DNA of 64,000 nucleotides from an uncultured Clostridia bacterium (GCA_947168885.1 CAMVNQ010000001.1:62001-126000); one strand, 5' to 3'. Counted from the stretch's first letter, positions 7,264 through 16,812 are shown. The notes: a model not told the origin generated them from the sequence alone. Numbers and translations: made by a program.

Positions 7264-9030
7264 GTGGGAAAACTGCCGGAGAGCTTTCTTGACGCCCTCA
7301 GGGCGAGCAACGACATAGTGAACGTGATGTCCTCTTATGTCGAAATCAAGCGCGCGGGCAGAGATTATGTCTGCTCCTGCCCGTTTCATTCCGAGCGGAC
7401 ACCGTCCTGCCACATCTACACCGAGACACAGAGCTTTTACTGCTTCGGATGCGGGGCGGGCGGCGATGTCATCAACTTTATCCGTCTGATCGAGCACTTC
7501 GACTACATTGACAGCGTCAAATATCTCGCGCAGCGCGCAGGGCTGTCCATGCCGGATGACACCGATGACGGCGGTGCGAACAAACGCACAAGACTTCTCG
7601 CTATGAACCGCGAAGCCGCGCGGTATTTCCGTGACGTGCTGCTCTCACCCGAAGGCAGAGAAGGGCTTGACTACCTCGCACAGCGTCAGCTGACCCCCGC
7701 CACCATAAAGAAGTACGGGCTCGGGTTCGCGCCAGACGGTTGGCACAATCTACAGTATTACCTCCGCCAGAAAGGCTATACAGACGACGAAATGGAGGAC
7801 GGCGCGCTCCTTGCGAGGCGCAATAACTCCGTTTACGATAAATTCAGACGGCGCGTGATGTTCCCGATAATCGACATTCGCGGAAACGTTATCGCGTTCG
7901 GCGGGAGAACACTTGAAAAAGATGCTCCCGCAAAGTACCTGAACAGCGACGAGACGCTTGTTTTCCATAAGCGCGAGAACCTGTTCTCACTCAATTTCGC
8001 TAAAAACACCAAAGAAAAATTCCTTATCCTCTGCGAGGGATATATGGACGTTATCTCGCTCAACCAAGCGGGTTTTGACTGCGCGATAGCCACTCTCGGC
8101 ACCGCGATAACTCCCCAGCAGGCGAACAAGATGAAGCACTACGCCGAGGAGATCGTTATTTCCTACGATGCCGACGGGGCAGGGCAGAAAGCCACCATGA
8201 AGGCGATAAACCTGCTCGCCGAGGCAGGGATACGTGCCCGTGTGCTAAATATCCCGGATGCGAAGGACCCGGACGAGTACATAAAGCGGTTCGGTGCAGA
8301 GAGCTTCAGACAGCTCCTTATGGGCACTTCGACCGCGCTCGACCACGAGTTCGGACTGCTCAGAGCGGGTATAGACACCGAAACGGCCGCCGGAAAAGCG
8401 GAGTTCCTCAAAAAAGCGGTGGCGTTCCTCGCGAAGATACGAAGCGACACCGACCGTACAGTTTACATATCCGAAGCCGCCAGGATCAGCGCTCAGCCTG
8501 TGAACGCGGTCACGGAGCTCGTCAAGGACAGAATAAAATACGATATACGAAGTGAACAGCGCAATACGGAGCGTGAACTTATCCGCGGCACCGTAAAGCG
8601 CGACCCGATAAATCCCGATTCTCTCACTTTCCCGCGGGAAGAAAAAGCGGAGCGGGGCATAATCGCTTATATGATGCATTCTCCCGATTATCTTCCGCGG
8701 GTCGAGAAAAGTCTTACGGCGGAGGATTTCCCGACAGAGTTCAACCGTCGGGTGTTCAGCTTTATCGCCCAGCATATAAAGAGCGGCGACACGGTCGATC
8801 TTTCGCTCATAAGCAGCGAGTTCGGCGCGGAGGAGACCGGGCGCATAACCGGTATCTGCCGTCAGGCGGATGCTCTTCCGTACAGTATGCCGCGGCTCGA
8901 TGAATACATAAGCGTGCTTGTCGAGCACAGAAGCAAGGCTTCAGAAAAGCCCGTTACCGAGCTCACCGCCGAGGAGATGCTGAAAAAAATGGAGGAAATG
9001 CGTAACAGGAAGAAGCATTCCACCGTATAA
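7264..9030 (+). CDS. dnaG: DNA primase
   Basis: A 588-residue DnaG, normal length for Firmicutes. The N-terminal CHC2 zinc finger shows CPFH (C39, H42) and CFGCG (C60, C63). The Toprim core has LCEGYMD (about residue 256) and SYDADGAG (about 300). A C-terminal helicase-interaction region follows. It makes RNA primers at the replication fork together with DnaB. The start is GTG at 7264 (VGKLPESFLDAL) with AGAGGTG upstream; a longer frame to 7075 runs through the GC-rich repeat and is not credible. The dnaG-rpoD pairing is conserved, but here a MITE separates them. Confidence 0.95.
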   Translation: MGKLPESFLDALRASNDIVNVMSSYVEIKRAGRDYVCSCPFHSERTPSCHIYTETQSFYCFGCGAGGDVINFIRLIEHFDYIDSVKYLAQRAGLSMPDDTDDGGANKRTRLLAMNREAARYFRDVLLSPEGREGLDYLAQRQLTPATIKKYGLGFAPDGWHNLQYYLRQKGYTDDEMEDGALLARRNNSVYDKFRRRVMFPIIDIRGNVIAFGGRTLEKDAPAKYLNSDETLVFHKRENLFSLNFAKNTKEKFLILCEGYMDVISLNQAGFDCAIATLGTAITPQQANKMKHYAEEIVISYDADGAGQKATMKAINLLAEAGIRARVLNIPDAKDPDEYIKRFGAESFRQLLMGTSTALDHEFGLLRAGIDTETAAGKAEFLKKAVAFLAKIRSDTDRTVYISEAARISAQPVNAVTELVKDRIKYDIRSEQRNTERELIRGTVKRDPINPDSLTFPREEKAERGIIAYMMHSPDYLPRVEKSLTAEDFPTEFNRRVFSFIAQHIKSGDTVDLSLISSEFGAEETGRITGICRQADALPYSMPRLDEYISVLVEHRSKASEKPVTELTAEEMLKKMEEMRNRKKHSTV

Positions 9031-9068
9031 AACCGTAATTATTCGGCGACAGCCGTTCAATTTATCAA

Positions 9069-9225
9069 GGGAACCTCTAAAAACCCATTTGAGAGAAAAA
9101 GAGCTACTTGCACCGATAGCTGCGTCAAGCCTCCTCACCGTGCGCCAGCACGCTTTCGGAGCCTCTCCTTGCTCTCGGCACAATTATCTCATTTTCTCTT
9201 TTCAAAGCGGTTTTTAGAGGTGCCC
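9069..9225. mobile_element. 157-bp MITE-like element, copy 2
   Basis: Reads identical to the copies at 5722 and 56932, with the same terminal inverted repeats. The flanks carry a perfect TCAA duplication (9065-9068, 9226-9229). It lies in the 278-bp gap between dnaG and rpoD and could alter read-through in that classical operon. Confidence 0.88.
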
Positions 9226-9308
9226 TCAAGTAAATAATATCCTGTCCGTGACTTGGCAAGCCGGGACGGGAAATGGGCATAGTCCCATAAAAGAAAGGAC
9301 GTTTATAT

Positions 9309-10391
9309 ATGTCGGAAGCAAAATCGCCGATCACCGAACTGATCGAGCACGGAAAACAGAGCGGAAAGCTCACAAGCCAGGAGATAAACGATGTTCTCGA
9401 AAGCTGTGACTTCGATGCGGAGCAGATAGACAAGCTCTATAACGACGTTGAGGAGAACAATATCGCGATCATTGACGACTTCACCATTGATGAAGACCTC
9501 GACGCGGCGCTTTATCTCGCAGCAGATGATGACCTCGATATGGGTCTTTCGACCGATCAGATCTCGATCGATGACCCGGTAAAGATCTATCTTAAAGAAA
9601 TAGGAAGAGTTCCGCTTCTTACGCCGGAGGAAGAGATCGACCTCGCGCAGCGTATGACACAGGGCGACCCCTATGCAAAGAAGAGACTTTCCGAAGCGAA
9701 TCTCCGTCTTGTCGTAAGTATCGCGAAAAAGTATGTGGGACGCGGTATGCAGTTCCTCGACCTCATACAGGAGGGCAACTTAGGTCTTATCAAGGCTGTC
9801 GAGAAGTTCGACTATACGAAGGGCTACAAGTTCTCAACATACGCGACATGGTGGATAAGACAGGCTATAACCCGTGCGATCGCGGATCAGGCGAGAACTA
9901 TCCGCATACCCGTGCACATGGTCGAGACGATAACCAAGGTAAAGAAGGTAAGCAGCACGCTTCTTCACAAGAACGGACGTGAAGCTACCGCAGAGGAGAT
10001 CGCGGAAGAACTGAAGCTCCCGCTCGACAGAGTGCGTGAGATAATCCGCATCTCTCAGGACCCCGTTTCGCTCGAAACCCCGATAGGCGAGGAAGAGGAC
10101 AGCCACCTCGGCGATTTTATACCCGACGAGGAAGCTCCCGCGCCGGCAGAAGCGGCTTCACAGATGCTTCTTAAGGAGCAGCTCGACGAAGTGCTCGGCA
10201 CGCTTACCGAGAGAGAGGGCAAGGTGCTGCGTCTGCGCTTCGGTCTTGACGACGGCAGACAGCGCACTCTTGAAGAAGTCGGCAAGGAGTTCAATGTTAC
10301 CCGTGAGCGTATAAGACAGATCGAGGCGAAGGCACTCAGAAAGCTTCGTCATCCGTCGAGAAGCAAGAAACTCAAGGATTTCCTTGAATGA
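9309..10391 (+). CDS. rpoD: RNA polymerase primary sigma factor (sigma-70/sigma-A)
   Basis: A 360-residue group 1 sigma factor. An N-terminal acidic segment (region 1.1-like) is followed by [17 protein letters not shown] (region 1.2). Region 2 includes [20 protein letters not shown] and the -10-binding [14 protein letters not shown]. Region 3 starts at HMVETI, and region 4 contains [10 protein letters not shown] and the -35-binding helix [17 protein letters not shown]. It directs housekeeping transcription. The ATG follows AAAGGAC. Its TTGACA/TATAAT targets are visible at several promoters in this window. Confidence 0.97.
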   Translation: MSEAKSPITELIEHGKQSGKLTSQEINDVLESCDFDAEQIDKLYNDVEENNIAIIDDFTIDEDLDAALYLAADDDLDMGLSTDQISIDDPVKIYLKEIGRVPLLTPEEEIDLAQRMTQGDPYAKKRLSEANLRLVVSIAKKYVGRGMQFLDLIQEGNLGLIKAVEKFDYTKGYKFSTYATWWIRQAITRAIADQARTIRIPVHMVETITKVKKVSSTLLHKNGREATAEEIAEELKLPLDRVREIIRISQDPVSLETPIGEEEDSHLGDFIPDEEAPAPAEAASQMLLKEQLDEVLGTLTEREGKVLRLRFGLDDGRQRTLEEVGKEFNVTRERIRQIEAKALRKLRHPSRSKKLKDFLE

Positions 10392-10444
10392 TATAATTTT
10401 TATATTTTACAGGACAGATCAGCGTAAATGAAAGGAATTTGTCA

Positions 10445-12604
10445 ATGAGTACGAAAAATGCAGCACCCGAACTTAAAGAACAGGGAGACCTTGTGTTCGC
10501 CCTTGACATCGGCACAAGAACAGTCGTAGGTGTTATCGGCGAGTACATAGACGATAAGTTCTATCTTCAGGACTATATCAGCGTTCCTCACACCAAGCGC
10601 GCAATGGTTGACGGTCAGGTAGAGGATATAAAGCAGGTCGCAAAGATCGTTTCACAGGTAAAATCCAAACTTGAGGAAAAGAACGGTGTTCATCTCACCA
10701 AAGTCTCTATCGCAGCCGCGGGACGCGCGCTTAAAACCAGGCAGGTATCTATGGAATTCGATATCTCCGACCGCGAGGCGCTTACCGAGGATATGGTAAA
10801 GTCGATGGAGATCGAGACCATTCAGAAGGCACAGGCGGAGCTTGATGCGACCAACACGGGAAGAACGATATTCTACTGCGTCGGTCATTCGATAATAAGC
10901 TACCTCCTTGACGATTACAAGATAATAAGCCTTGAGGGGCACAAGGGCGAAAAAGCAACGATAGAGCTTGTTGCTGCATTCCTGCCGAATATTGTCGTGG
11001 AAGGTCTTTATTCGGTAATGGATCTTAACGAACTCGAAGTCACCAGCCTTACGCTTGAGCCTATCGCGGCGATGAACGTTATAGTTCCGCCGGAGATACG
11101 CCTTATAAACATTGCCCTCATAGATATAGGCGCCGGTACGTCCGATATTGCTATTGCGAAGAACGGCTCGGTTGTAGCTTATGCTATGGCTACAACGGCG
11201 GGTGACGAGATAACCGAAGAGATAATCAGACAGTATCTTGTTGATTTCAACACCGCCGAGATGATAAAGCAGAGCTGCTCGAACGGCGAAAAGGAAGTAG
11301 AGTACCGCGATATACTCGGAAACTCGCATAAAGTGCTCGCAGAGGATATTCAGGAAATGCTCACTCCCGCAGTCGAGACACTCGCGGAGACTATCTGTGA
11401 CGCGATAATCGAAGCAAACGGCTCGTCACCCTCTGCTGTGTTCCTCGTAGGCGGCGGAAGCCTTATCGAAGGTCTTACCCCGATCGTAGCCGAAAAGCTC
11501 GGAATAGACGAGACGCGTGTGGCTATCGGCGGCGGCGACTTCCTTAAGAACGTTGACGAGTGTGGCGCGAAGCTCGGCGCAGAGTACGTTACTCCGCTCG
11601 GTATAGCGGTAACGTCTATGCTCAATCAGGGTTATGACTTCTCCGTGATAACCGTCAACGACAGCAAGGTGCGTGTATTCGACACCAAGCAGCTCAGTGT
11701 TTACGAAGCTCTCACCATAGCAGGCTACAAGTCCCATGAGATCATGGGCAGGAGCGGACGCAGCCTTACATACACGCTCAACGGAGTGAGAAAGACAGTA
11801 AAGGGCGGCGCCATGACTCCCGCAGAGCTCTTCGTCAACGAGCGCCCGGCTTCCATTATGACAAAGGTGACGCAGGGCGACAGGATCCGTATTGTTCCTG
11901 CAACAAGCGGTTTCAACGCATCCGCGAAACTCTCCGATGTGCTCGGATATGAGCGTTTCAACAGCGGTATTGTTAAATTCGGCGGTGACACGTTCGCAAT
12001 CGGTCTTAAAGCGACCGTCAACGGCGAAACGAAAGAACCCGATTACCAGATACAGCCGCTCGACAGCATAGAAACTTCCGGCATAGTTACATTCGGCGAC
12101 CTGCTCCGCGTTATTGATGCGGGCTCGGAGGGCGTTGAATACCGTGTCGGCGACAACATCATAGACGAAAACTACGTTCTCGGCGCCGGTGATGAGATAT
12201 ACGCTTATGACAGCTACGGCAATATCATCGGCACCGATATCGAAGAGCCGATAGCTGTAACCGCACCTTCTGCTTCCGCTCAGGAATCAGAGCCTGTACA
12301 GACGCCCGTCTCTGTCAGTGAAACACCGACCGAACCGGAATCCAATTCAGCAGCTCCTTCGGCGAACGCTATACCCTTTAACGGCAGAGGAATAAACGTT
12401 GAGATAAACGGCGAGCCTGTTACACTCGCTCCGAGAAACGGAGACTATATCCTTCTCGACCTTCTCAACAGCATCAACATCGACCCCGCCGTACCGAACA
12501 GCGAGATCGTGCTTGAGATAAACGGTGCTCCGGCCAATTTCAGCAGTTACATCTCTGACGGAGACAGAGCGGTCATAAAAGTTCAGGAAAGAACCGGCAG
12601 TTAA
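10445..12604 (+). CDS. FtsA/PilM-like actin-fold ATPase with long C-terminal extension
   Basis: A 719-residue protein, far longer than canonical FtsA (about 420). Residues about 18-400 form the actin-like core: FALDIGTRTVVGV (phosphate 1), an SHS2-like subdomain (KVSIAAAGRALKT), IALIDIGAGTSDIAIA (phosphate 2) and FLVGGGSLIEGL (adenosine loop). Beyond residue 420 lies an extension not found in E. coli FtsA. It contains LNGVRKTVKGG..QGDRIRIVPA and, at the end, INGEPVTLAPRNGDYILL..SDGDRAVIKV, both patterned like small beta-grasp (ubiquitin-like) units, joined by a Ser/Pro/Glu-rich linker. It probably acts at the membrane in division or envelope assembly. The ATG at 10445 was chosen over TTG 10439 for its spacing from AAAGGA. 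The stop overlaps the next start (TAATG). Confidence 0.75.
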   Translation: MSTKNAAPELKEQGDLVFALDIGTRTVVGVIGEYIDDKFYLQDYISVPHTKRAMVDGQVEDIKQVAKIVSQVKSKLEEKNGVHLTKVSIAAAGRALKTRQVSMEFDISDREALTEDMVKSMEIETIQKAQAELDATNTGRTIFYCVGHSIISYLLDDYKIISLEGHKGEKATIELVAAFLPNIVVEGLYSVMDLNELEVTSLTLEPIAAMNVIVPPEIRLINIALIDIGAGTSDIAIAKNGSVVAYAMATTAGDEITEEIIRQYLVDFNTAEMIKQSCSNGEKEVEYRDILGNSHKVLAEDIQEMLTPAVETLAETICDAIIEANGSSPSAVFLVGGGSLIEGLTPIVAEKLGIDETRVAIGGGDFLKNVDECGAKLGAEYVTPLGIAVTSMLNQGYDFSVITVNDSKVRVFDTKQLSVYEALTIAGYKSHEIMGRSGRSLTYTLNGVRKTVKGGAMTPAELFVNERPASIMTKVTQGDRIRIVPATSGFNASAKLSDVLGYERFNSGIVKFGGDTFAIGLKATVNGETKEPDYQIQPLDSIETSGIVTFGDLLRVIDAGSEGVEYRVGDNIIDENYVLGAGDEIYAYDSYGNIIGTDIEEPIAVTAPSASAQESEPVQTPVSVSETPTEPESNSAAPSANAIPFNGRGINVEINGEPVTLAPRNGDYILLDLLNSINIDPAVPNSEIVLEINGAPANFSSYISDGDRAVIKVQERTGS

Positions 12605-14256
12605 TGAAGAAACGTTTGGTTGCAGCTCTTCTCGCTGCGGTCATGCTGCTTGGCGGCTGCGGCAAGGAGATAGATTATTCTTCGATAACTCTTCCTCCCG
12701 AATATACCGAGAAGCTTCCCGATCCCGATGCGGATAAGGATATAATGCAGGAGACTGTCATCATACCCGAGAATTTCGCGAAGGATACATACGCTCCCTC
12801 TACGCCGGTCGTCGCGCCGGAGGATTATGAGGAGACGTTCCAGCTTGAGTTCAATTCCGATTCGCAGACCTATACGAGCGGGCTCACGGGTTTCAACGGC
12901 AACGGGTTTATATGTCTCGGCGATCACGAGTACGCCACGGTAGGCGTTACCGTCCCGTCGGCACAGTATTACGATGTGACCGTGCGGCTTTGCAGCAACG
13001 GCGCAAAGGTCGCAATAATCGTCGGCGGAGAAAACGAGATCCAGAGCCCCGACGGCGATTATAAGACGCTTGACGGAACAGTCGTCGGCGCGGTGTATTC
13101 CGGTGAGGGAAACGAGTTCGAGCCATATACCCTTAAAGGTGTTTATCTCGGCAAGGGCGAGAACAAGATAACGCTTCAGGTCATAGCCGGAACAGCGTAC
13201 ATCGACGAGATGACGCTGAAGAACGGCGGTACCGTGCAGAAGCTTGCGTATGAGGTGTCGAATGCGCCCATAGATCCTAACGCTTCGCTGAATACCAAGA
13301 CGGTAAAGCGCTACCTTGCGGATCTCTACGGAAACCGTGTGCTTACCGGACAGTTCTGTTCGGCAGGAACGAACACCGAGATCAACGCGATATATATGTC
13401 CGTCGGACGATACAGTGCCCTGCGCTGCGCCGATATAGGCATCTTCTCGGAGCACTATCAGGGGCATGACAAGAACGACGAAAATGAGATCGGCACCGCT
13501 ATAGACTGGTGGAAGGGCGGCGGTCTCGTAAGCTATACATGGTACTGGCAGTCTCCCGTTGAGGAAAACCCTTCCTGCTTTGCACAGCTTACCGATTTCG
13601 ATCTGAAAAAGGCTGTCACGGAAGCGGACGTTGCGGATCTCAGCCCCGTGTCGCTTGAAGCCTATGTCCAGACCGGGCGCATAAGCAAGGAATGCCTTGC
13701 TCTGATAACCGACATTGACGCGATAGCGCAGAAGCTGAAGCTTCTTGAGATGTCGGATGTGCCGGTATTGTTCAGGCCCATGCCCGAAGCGGGCAACGGC
13801 TGGTACTGGTGGGGATGTGACAAGGACAGTTATCTGTGGCTGTATAAATTCCTTTTCAAGCGTATCACCGAGTATTACAAGCTTTCAAACATAATCTGGG
13901 TGTGGGACGGCGAAAGCTATGACTACTACCCGGGCGATGAGTACGTTGACATCGTGGGTATGGACTTATACACGAACTACGACATCTCCGGCAACAGTCG
14001 CATGATGGACGCGGTCAGCTATACGATAAAGAGCAAGGGAACGGCGCTTACGGAATGCGGCAGGATACCGAACCCCGATCTTCTGGTCCGTGACGGTGCG
14101 TACTGGCTGTGGTTCGCGCTGTGGAAGGGTGATTACATCATCAACAGCAACGGCAGCATACAGTATTCCCATGTAAGCCCGACAGAGCTCGATTACGCTT
14201 ATAACAACGAGCTGTACATCACGCTCGATGAGCTTCCGGATTTCTCGCGTTATTAA
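12604..14256 (+). CDS. GH26-family glycoside hydrolase lipoprotein with N-terminal CBM-like domain
   Basis: 550 residues. An N-terminal lipoprotein signal ends in lipobox LGGC (C19), so it is surface-anchored. Residues about 75-210 look like a CBM6/35-type beta-sandwich. Residues about 230-550 match GH26 (beta-mannanase type): YGNRVLTGQFCSAGT, a WWKGGGLVSYTWYWQSP strand, VLFRPMPEAGNGWYWWG (acid/base Glu) and ALTECGRI (candidate nucleophile Glu). The usual RPxHE motif reads RPMPE here. Its likely role is hydrolysis of beta-mannan or a related glucan outside the cell; substrate is inferred. It shares a base with the upstream FtsA-like stop codon, an unexpected pairing. It ends at a strong terminator. 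Confidence 0.82.
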   Translation: MKKRLVAALLAAVMLLGGCGKEIDYSSITLPPEYTEKLPDPDADKDIMQETVIIPENFAKDTYAPSTPVVAPEDYEETFQLEFNSDSQTYTSGLTGFNGNGFICLGDHEYATVGVTVPSAQYYDVTVRLCSNGAKVAIIVGGENEIQSPDGDYKTLDGTVVGAVYSGEGNEFEPYTLKGVYLGKGENKITLQVIAGTAYIDEMTLKNGGTVQKLAYEVSNAPIDPNASLNTKTVKRYLADLYGNRVLTGQFCSAGTNTEINAIYMSVGRYSALRCADIGIFSEHYQGHDKNDENEIGTAIDWWKGGGLVSYTWYWQSPVEENPSCFAQLTDFDLKKAVTEADVADLSPVSLEAYVQTGRISKECLALITDIDAIAQKLKLLEMSDVPVLFRPMPEAGNGWYWWGCDKDSYLWLYKFLFKRITEYYKLSNIIWVWDGESYDYYPGDEYVDIVGMDLYTNYDISGNSRMMDAVSYTIKSKGTALTECGRIPNPDLLVRDGAYWLWFALWKGDYIINSNGSIQYSHVSPTELDYAYNNELYITLDELPDFSRY

Positions 14257-14297
14257 AGGCACAAGCTGAAATAAATGTATAGTGCGCAGAACAAGAA

Positions 14298-14340
14298 AAC
14301 AGCAGACCCGTAAATCAACAGGTCTGCTGTTTTTGTTTTC
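14298..14340. terminator. bidirectional terminator between convergent GH26 and cysteine desulfurase genes
   Basis: AACAGCAGACC / GGTCTGCTGTT with a 12-nt loop. A TTTTTGTTTT tail follows on the plus strand and an A-rich stretch lies before the stem for the minus strand. Confidence 0.85.
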
Positions 14341-14343
14341 CGG

Positions 14344-15477
14344 TCAGTTTATAAGCGTTCTGATCGCTTTAATGAATTCGTCTATGTCTTCGCTTGTCGT
14401 GTATTCCGACATAGATACGCGAATCGAGCTTCGTGCTTCATCGTGGGTCAGTCCCATTGCGGTGAGTACGTGTGACGGGTCGAGCGAGCCTGACGCACAC
14501 GCCGAGCCGCTTGAAACTGCGATACCACGCAGGTCGAGCTGAAGAACAAGGTTCTCGCCTTCGTGTCCCGCGAATGAGAAATTCGCGTTACAGGCGAGCC
14601 TCCGCTCGCGGTCGCCGTTTATGCGGACTCCGGCGAGACGACCTATCTCATTGAAAAGCCGTTCACGAAGCGGAAGAAGCCGCGCGTTCTTTGTGTCAAC
14701 GTTCTCTGCGGCGTATCTCATAGCTTCCGCAAGTCCGACAATACCCGCGATGTTCTCGGTCCCGGCACGTTTGCCGCCTTGCTGGGCACCGCCGGAAAGA
14801 AGCGGGTAAAACGGCAGCCCGTCCCGCACATAAAGCAGCCCCACGCCTTTCTGTGCGTGTATCTTGTGCCCCGACAGCGACAGCATATCCACGTTCTGCT
14901 CACGCACGTTTATCCGCAGGTTTCCGAACGCCTGCACCGCGTCGGTATGGAACACGACGTTCCGGCTGCGGCAGATGCCGGCGAGTTCCTCAAACGGCTG
15001 CACAGTGCCGACTTCGTTATTTGCCGTCATTACGGTGACGAGCGCTGTTTCGTCTGTGAGAGCGGCTTCGAGGTCATCCGGACGCACGATCCCGTTCTCG
15101 TGAACGGGGAGCCGTGTTATCCGGAATCCTTCTTTTTCGAGCTGTTCGAGCGGTTTCAGTATAGCGTGGTGTTCTGCCGCGGAAGTGATGATATGTCGCT
15201 TACCTGCTGACAAACCGGCCTTCGCCGCAGAGAACACAGCGGTGTTGTCGCTCTCTGTCCCGCCGCTTGTGAAGAATATCTCGCGCGATTCACAGCCAAG
15301 CACATCTGCACATAGCGAGCGCGCCTTATTGAGCGCTATCGCGCTTTTCCGTCCGAGGGAATACAGCGAAGACGCATTTCCGTAGCCCTCTTTAAGCCAC
15401 GGGAGCATAGCTTCAAACACATTGTCGCTTATCCTCGTTGTCGCCGCGTTGTCAAGATAGATCCTTGTTTCGCTCAT
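14344..15477 (-). CDS. cysteine desulfurase (NifS/IscS family)
   Basis: A 377-residue class-V PLP enzyme. YLDNAATTRIS opens the protein, TSGGTESDN and AAEHHAIL bind PLP, HTDAVQAFG carries the conserved Asp, SGHKIHAQKGVG holds the Schiff-base lysine, and the catalytic-cysteine loop reads SSGSACASG. It transfers sulfur from cysteine to Fe-S cluster or tRNA thiolation acceptors. Neither IscU nor a thiolase (ThiI/MnmA) is adjacent, so the acceptor is unknown. The start has GGAGGACAAT before the ATG. It converges with the GH26 gene. Confidence 0.93.
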   Translation of the reverse strand: MSETRIYLDNAATTRISDNVFEAMLPWLKEGYGNASSLYSLGRKSAIALNKARSLCADVLGCESREIFFTSGGTESDNTAVFSAAKAGLSAGKRHIITSAAEHHAILKPLEQLEKEGFRITRLPVHENGIVRPDDLEAALTDETALVTVMTANNEVGTVQPFEELAGICRSRNVVFHTDAVQAFGNLRINVREQNVDMLSLSGHKIHAQKGVGLLYVRDGLPFYPLLSGGAQQGGKRAGTENIAGIVGLAEAMRYAAENVDTKNARLLPLRERLFNEIGRLAGVRINGDRERRLACNANFSFAGHEGENLVLQLDLRGIAVSSGSACASGSLDPSHVLTAMGLTHDEARSSIRVSMSEYTTSEDIDEFIKAIRTLIN

Positions 15478-15508
15478 ATTGTCCTCCGTGATGTTCGCGT
15501 AATTCCTT

Positions 15509-15541
15509 CAAAAAAGCCCTCCCGTAAGGAAGGGCTTTTGC
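15509..15541. terminator. hairpin between the SurA/PrsA-like lipoprotein and cysteine desulfurase genes
   Basis: AAAAGCCCT / AGGGCTTTT with an 11-nt partly paired middle (CCCGTAAGGA). On the minus strand it lies downstream of the lipoprotein gene ending at 15557 and upstream of the desulfurase start. Confidence 0.8.
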
Positions 15542-15556
15542 CTGTTCAGTTTTCTA

Positions 15557-16729
15557 TTACTTTTCCATAAGCTTTTCGGGCTTGTAGAGGTTTATCGAAC
15601 TGTCGGTCGTGAGGCTGTAGCCTGCGCCGGTCTGCTTTAACATATCGTTGTACTCGTCCTGCTTGAGTTCCGATCTTATCGTTGTGACAGTGCTCTCGGT
15701 CTTATCGGGGTATGCGAGAATGTCGAGACGCTGAACCACATAAGTGCGGGTGTCAGCTTCAGCTTCGACTGTGATAACCTTAACGTCGCCTGCGTTCATT
15801 GCAGAAGCCTGATCTATGAACGATTCGGACGGCGAGCCGCTCGATTTCTTGATTATCTGGATAAGCGAGTCTTTCTCCGCTTCCTCAACGGTCGTTGCAG
15901 CTGTGTTGTCCGTGTTTTCGGTGCTCTCCGCAGCAGCATCTTCCGCGTCGGTGTCCTCTGCATCGGCAGCTTCTTCTGCCGCAGCCGCAGCGCTTTCAGC
16001 CGCCTCTTTGTCCGCAAGTGCCTGTGCGTAGTCTCTGTAAACCGCTTCATAGCTTTCGCCGGCAGCTATTCTGTCTGCATAGGGCTTTGCGTCAGCATCC
16101 TTAAGCTCAAACGGGAAGTAGTTGAGCGCGAGGTAGTCGTTCTGGAGAGAAGCCTTGATCTCGTCCTCGGTAGCAGCCTTTTCGCCGCCCTCGCCGTAGA
16201 GATGTTCAAATAGCTTGTCGCGCTTTAAGCCCTCGATCTGGAGTTCCTTATAGGACTGTTCGCCGATGCCGTACTTTTCGTAGTACTCGCCGACGATGTC
16301 AACGCCATAGAAATACTGTGCGTAGCTGTTTTCCTGGGTCCAGAGCTGGTTTACGTTGGCGTTGATGTTCTTGAGCTCGTCTGCTGTCACTTCAAGACCG
16401 TACTGGTCGAAGAGACGGTTTACAGCGATATACTCGCGGCAGTTCTCAAGTGCCCTCGCGTTTACCCAGTCTCCGAACTTCTGCCCCTCAACGGTCTGTG
16501 CGAAATAGTCAAAATTCTCTGCGGACGTATCGAGGTCAGGCTGTTCTTCCGTGAGCTTGCTTACAGCTTCGCTTACGGCTGCCTGCTGTTCAAGGATATA
16601 AAGTCCCGCGCGGAACTTCTCGCCGTCAACGGTAACGGGGTAGGTCTGGCTTGTTGAGCAGGCGCAGGCACCCGCGGCTATTGCTCCGCAAAGTATAGTA
16701 AGAATGCTGTTTCTTACCGATCTTTTCAT
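15557..16729 (-). CDS. SurA/PrsA-like secreted foldase lipoprotein (divergent)
   Basis: 390 residues. A signal peptide ends in a lipobox GACACS with the lipidated Cys near residue 22-24. Residues 30-200 are helical and resemble the SurA_N chaperone domain. Residues 200-360 contain KAATEDEIKASLQ and a weak parvulin-like segment (LIQIIKKS..GDVKVITVEAEADTRTYVVQRLDI), split by a run of about 50 Ala/Glu/Asp-rich residues (DKEAAESAAAAAEEAADAE). A peptidyl-prolyl isomerase role on the outer face of the membrane is plausible, but the active-site residues are not clearly conserved. GGAAG lies about 10 nt before the ATG. Confidence 0.65.
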   Translation of the reverse strand: MKRSVRNSILTILCGAIAAGACACSTSQTYPVTVDGEKFRAGLYILEQQAAVSEAVSKLTEEQPDLDTSAENFDYFAQTVEGQKFGDWVNARALENCREYIAVNRLFDQYGLEVTADELKNINANVNQLWTQENSYAQYFYGVDIVGEYYEKYGIGEQSYKELQIEGLKRDKLFEHLYGEGGEKAATEDEIKASLQNDYLALNYFPFELKDADAKPYADRIAAGESYEAVYRDYAQALADKEAAESAAAAAEEAADAEDTDAEDAAAESTENTDNTAATTVEEAEKDSLIQIIKKSSGSPSESFIDQASAMNAGDVKVITVEAEADTRTYVVQRLDILAYPDKTESTVTTIRSELKQDEYNDMLKQTGAGYSLTTDSSINLYKPEKLMEK

Positions 16730-16812
16730 AACTTGGTCTTCCTTTCTTTTCCTGTATTACAACCATTCTTTATCAGCTTCTCCCGTCGTTTGCGGGAATA
16801 GCTCGGTTCTTC

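Noticed and set aside
12601-13467. 288-codon minus-strand frame opposite the GH26 gene
   Set aside because: A shadow of the real gene; no ribosome site and no protein-like features.
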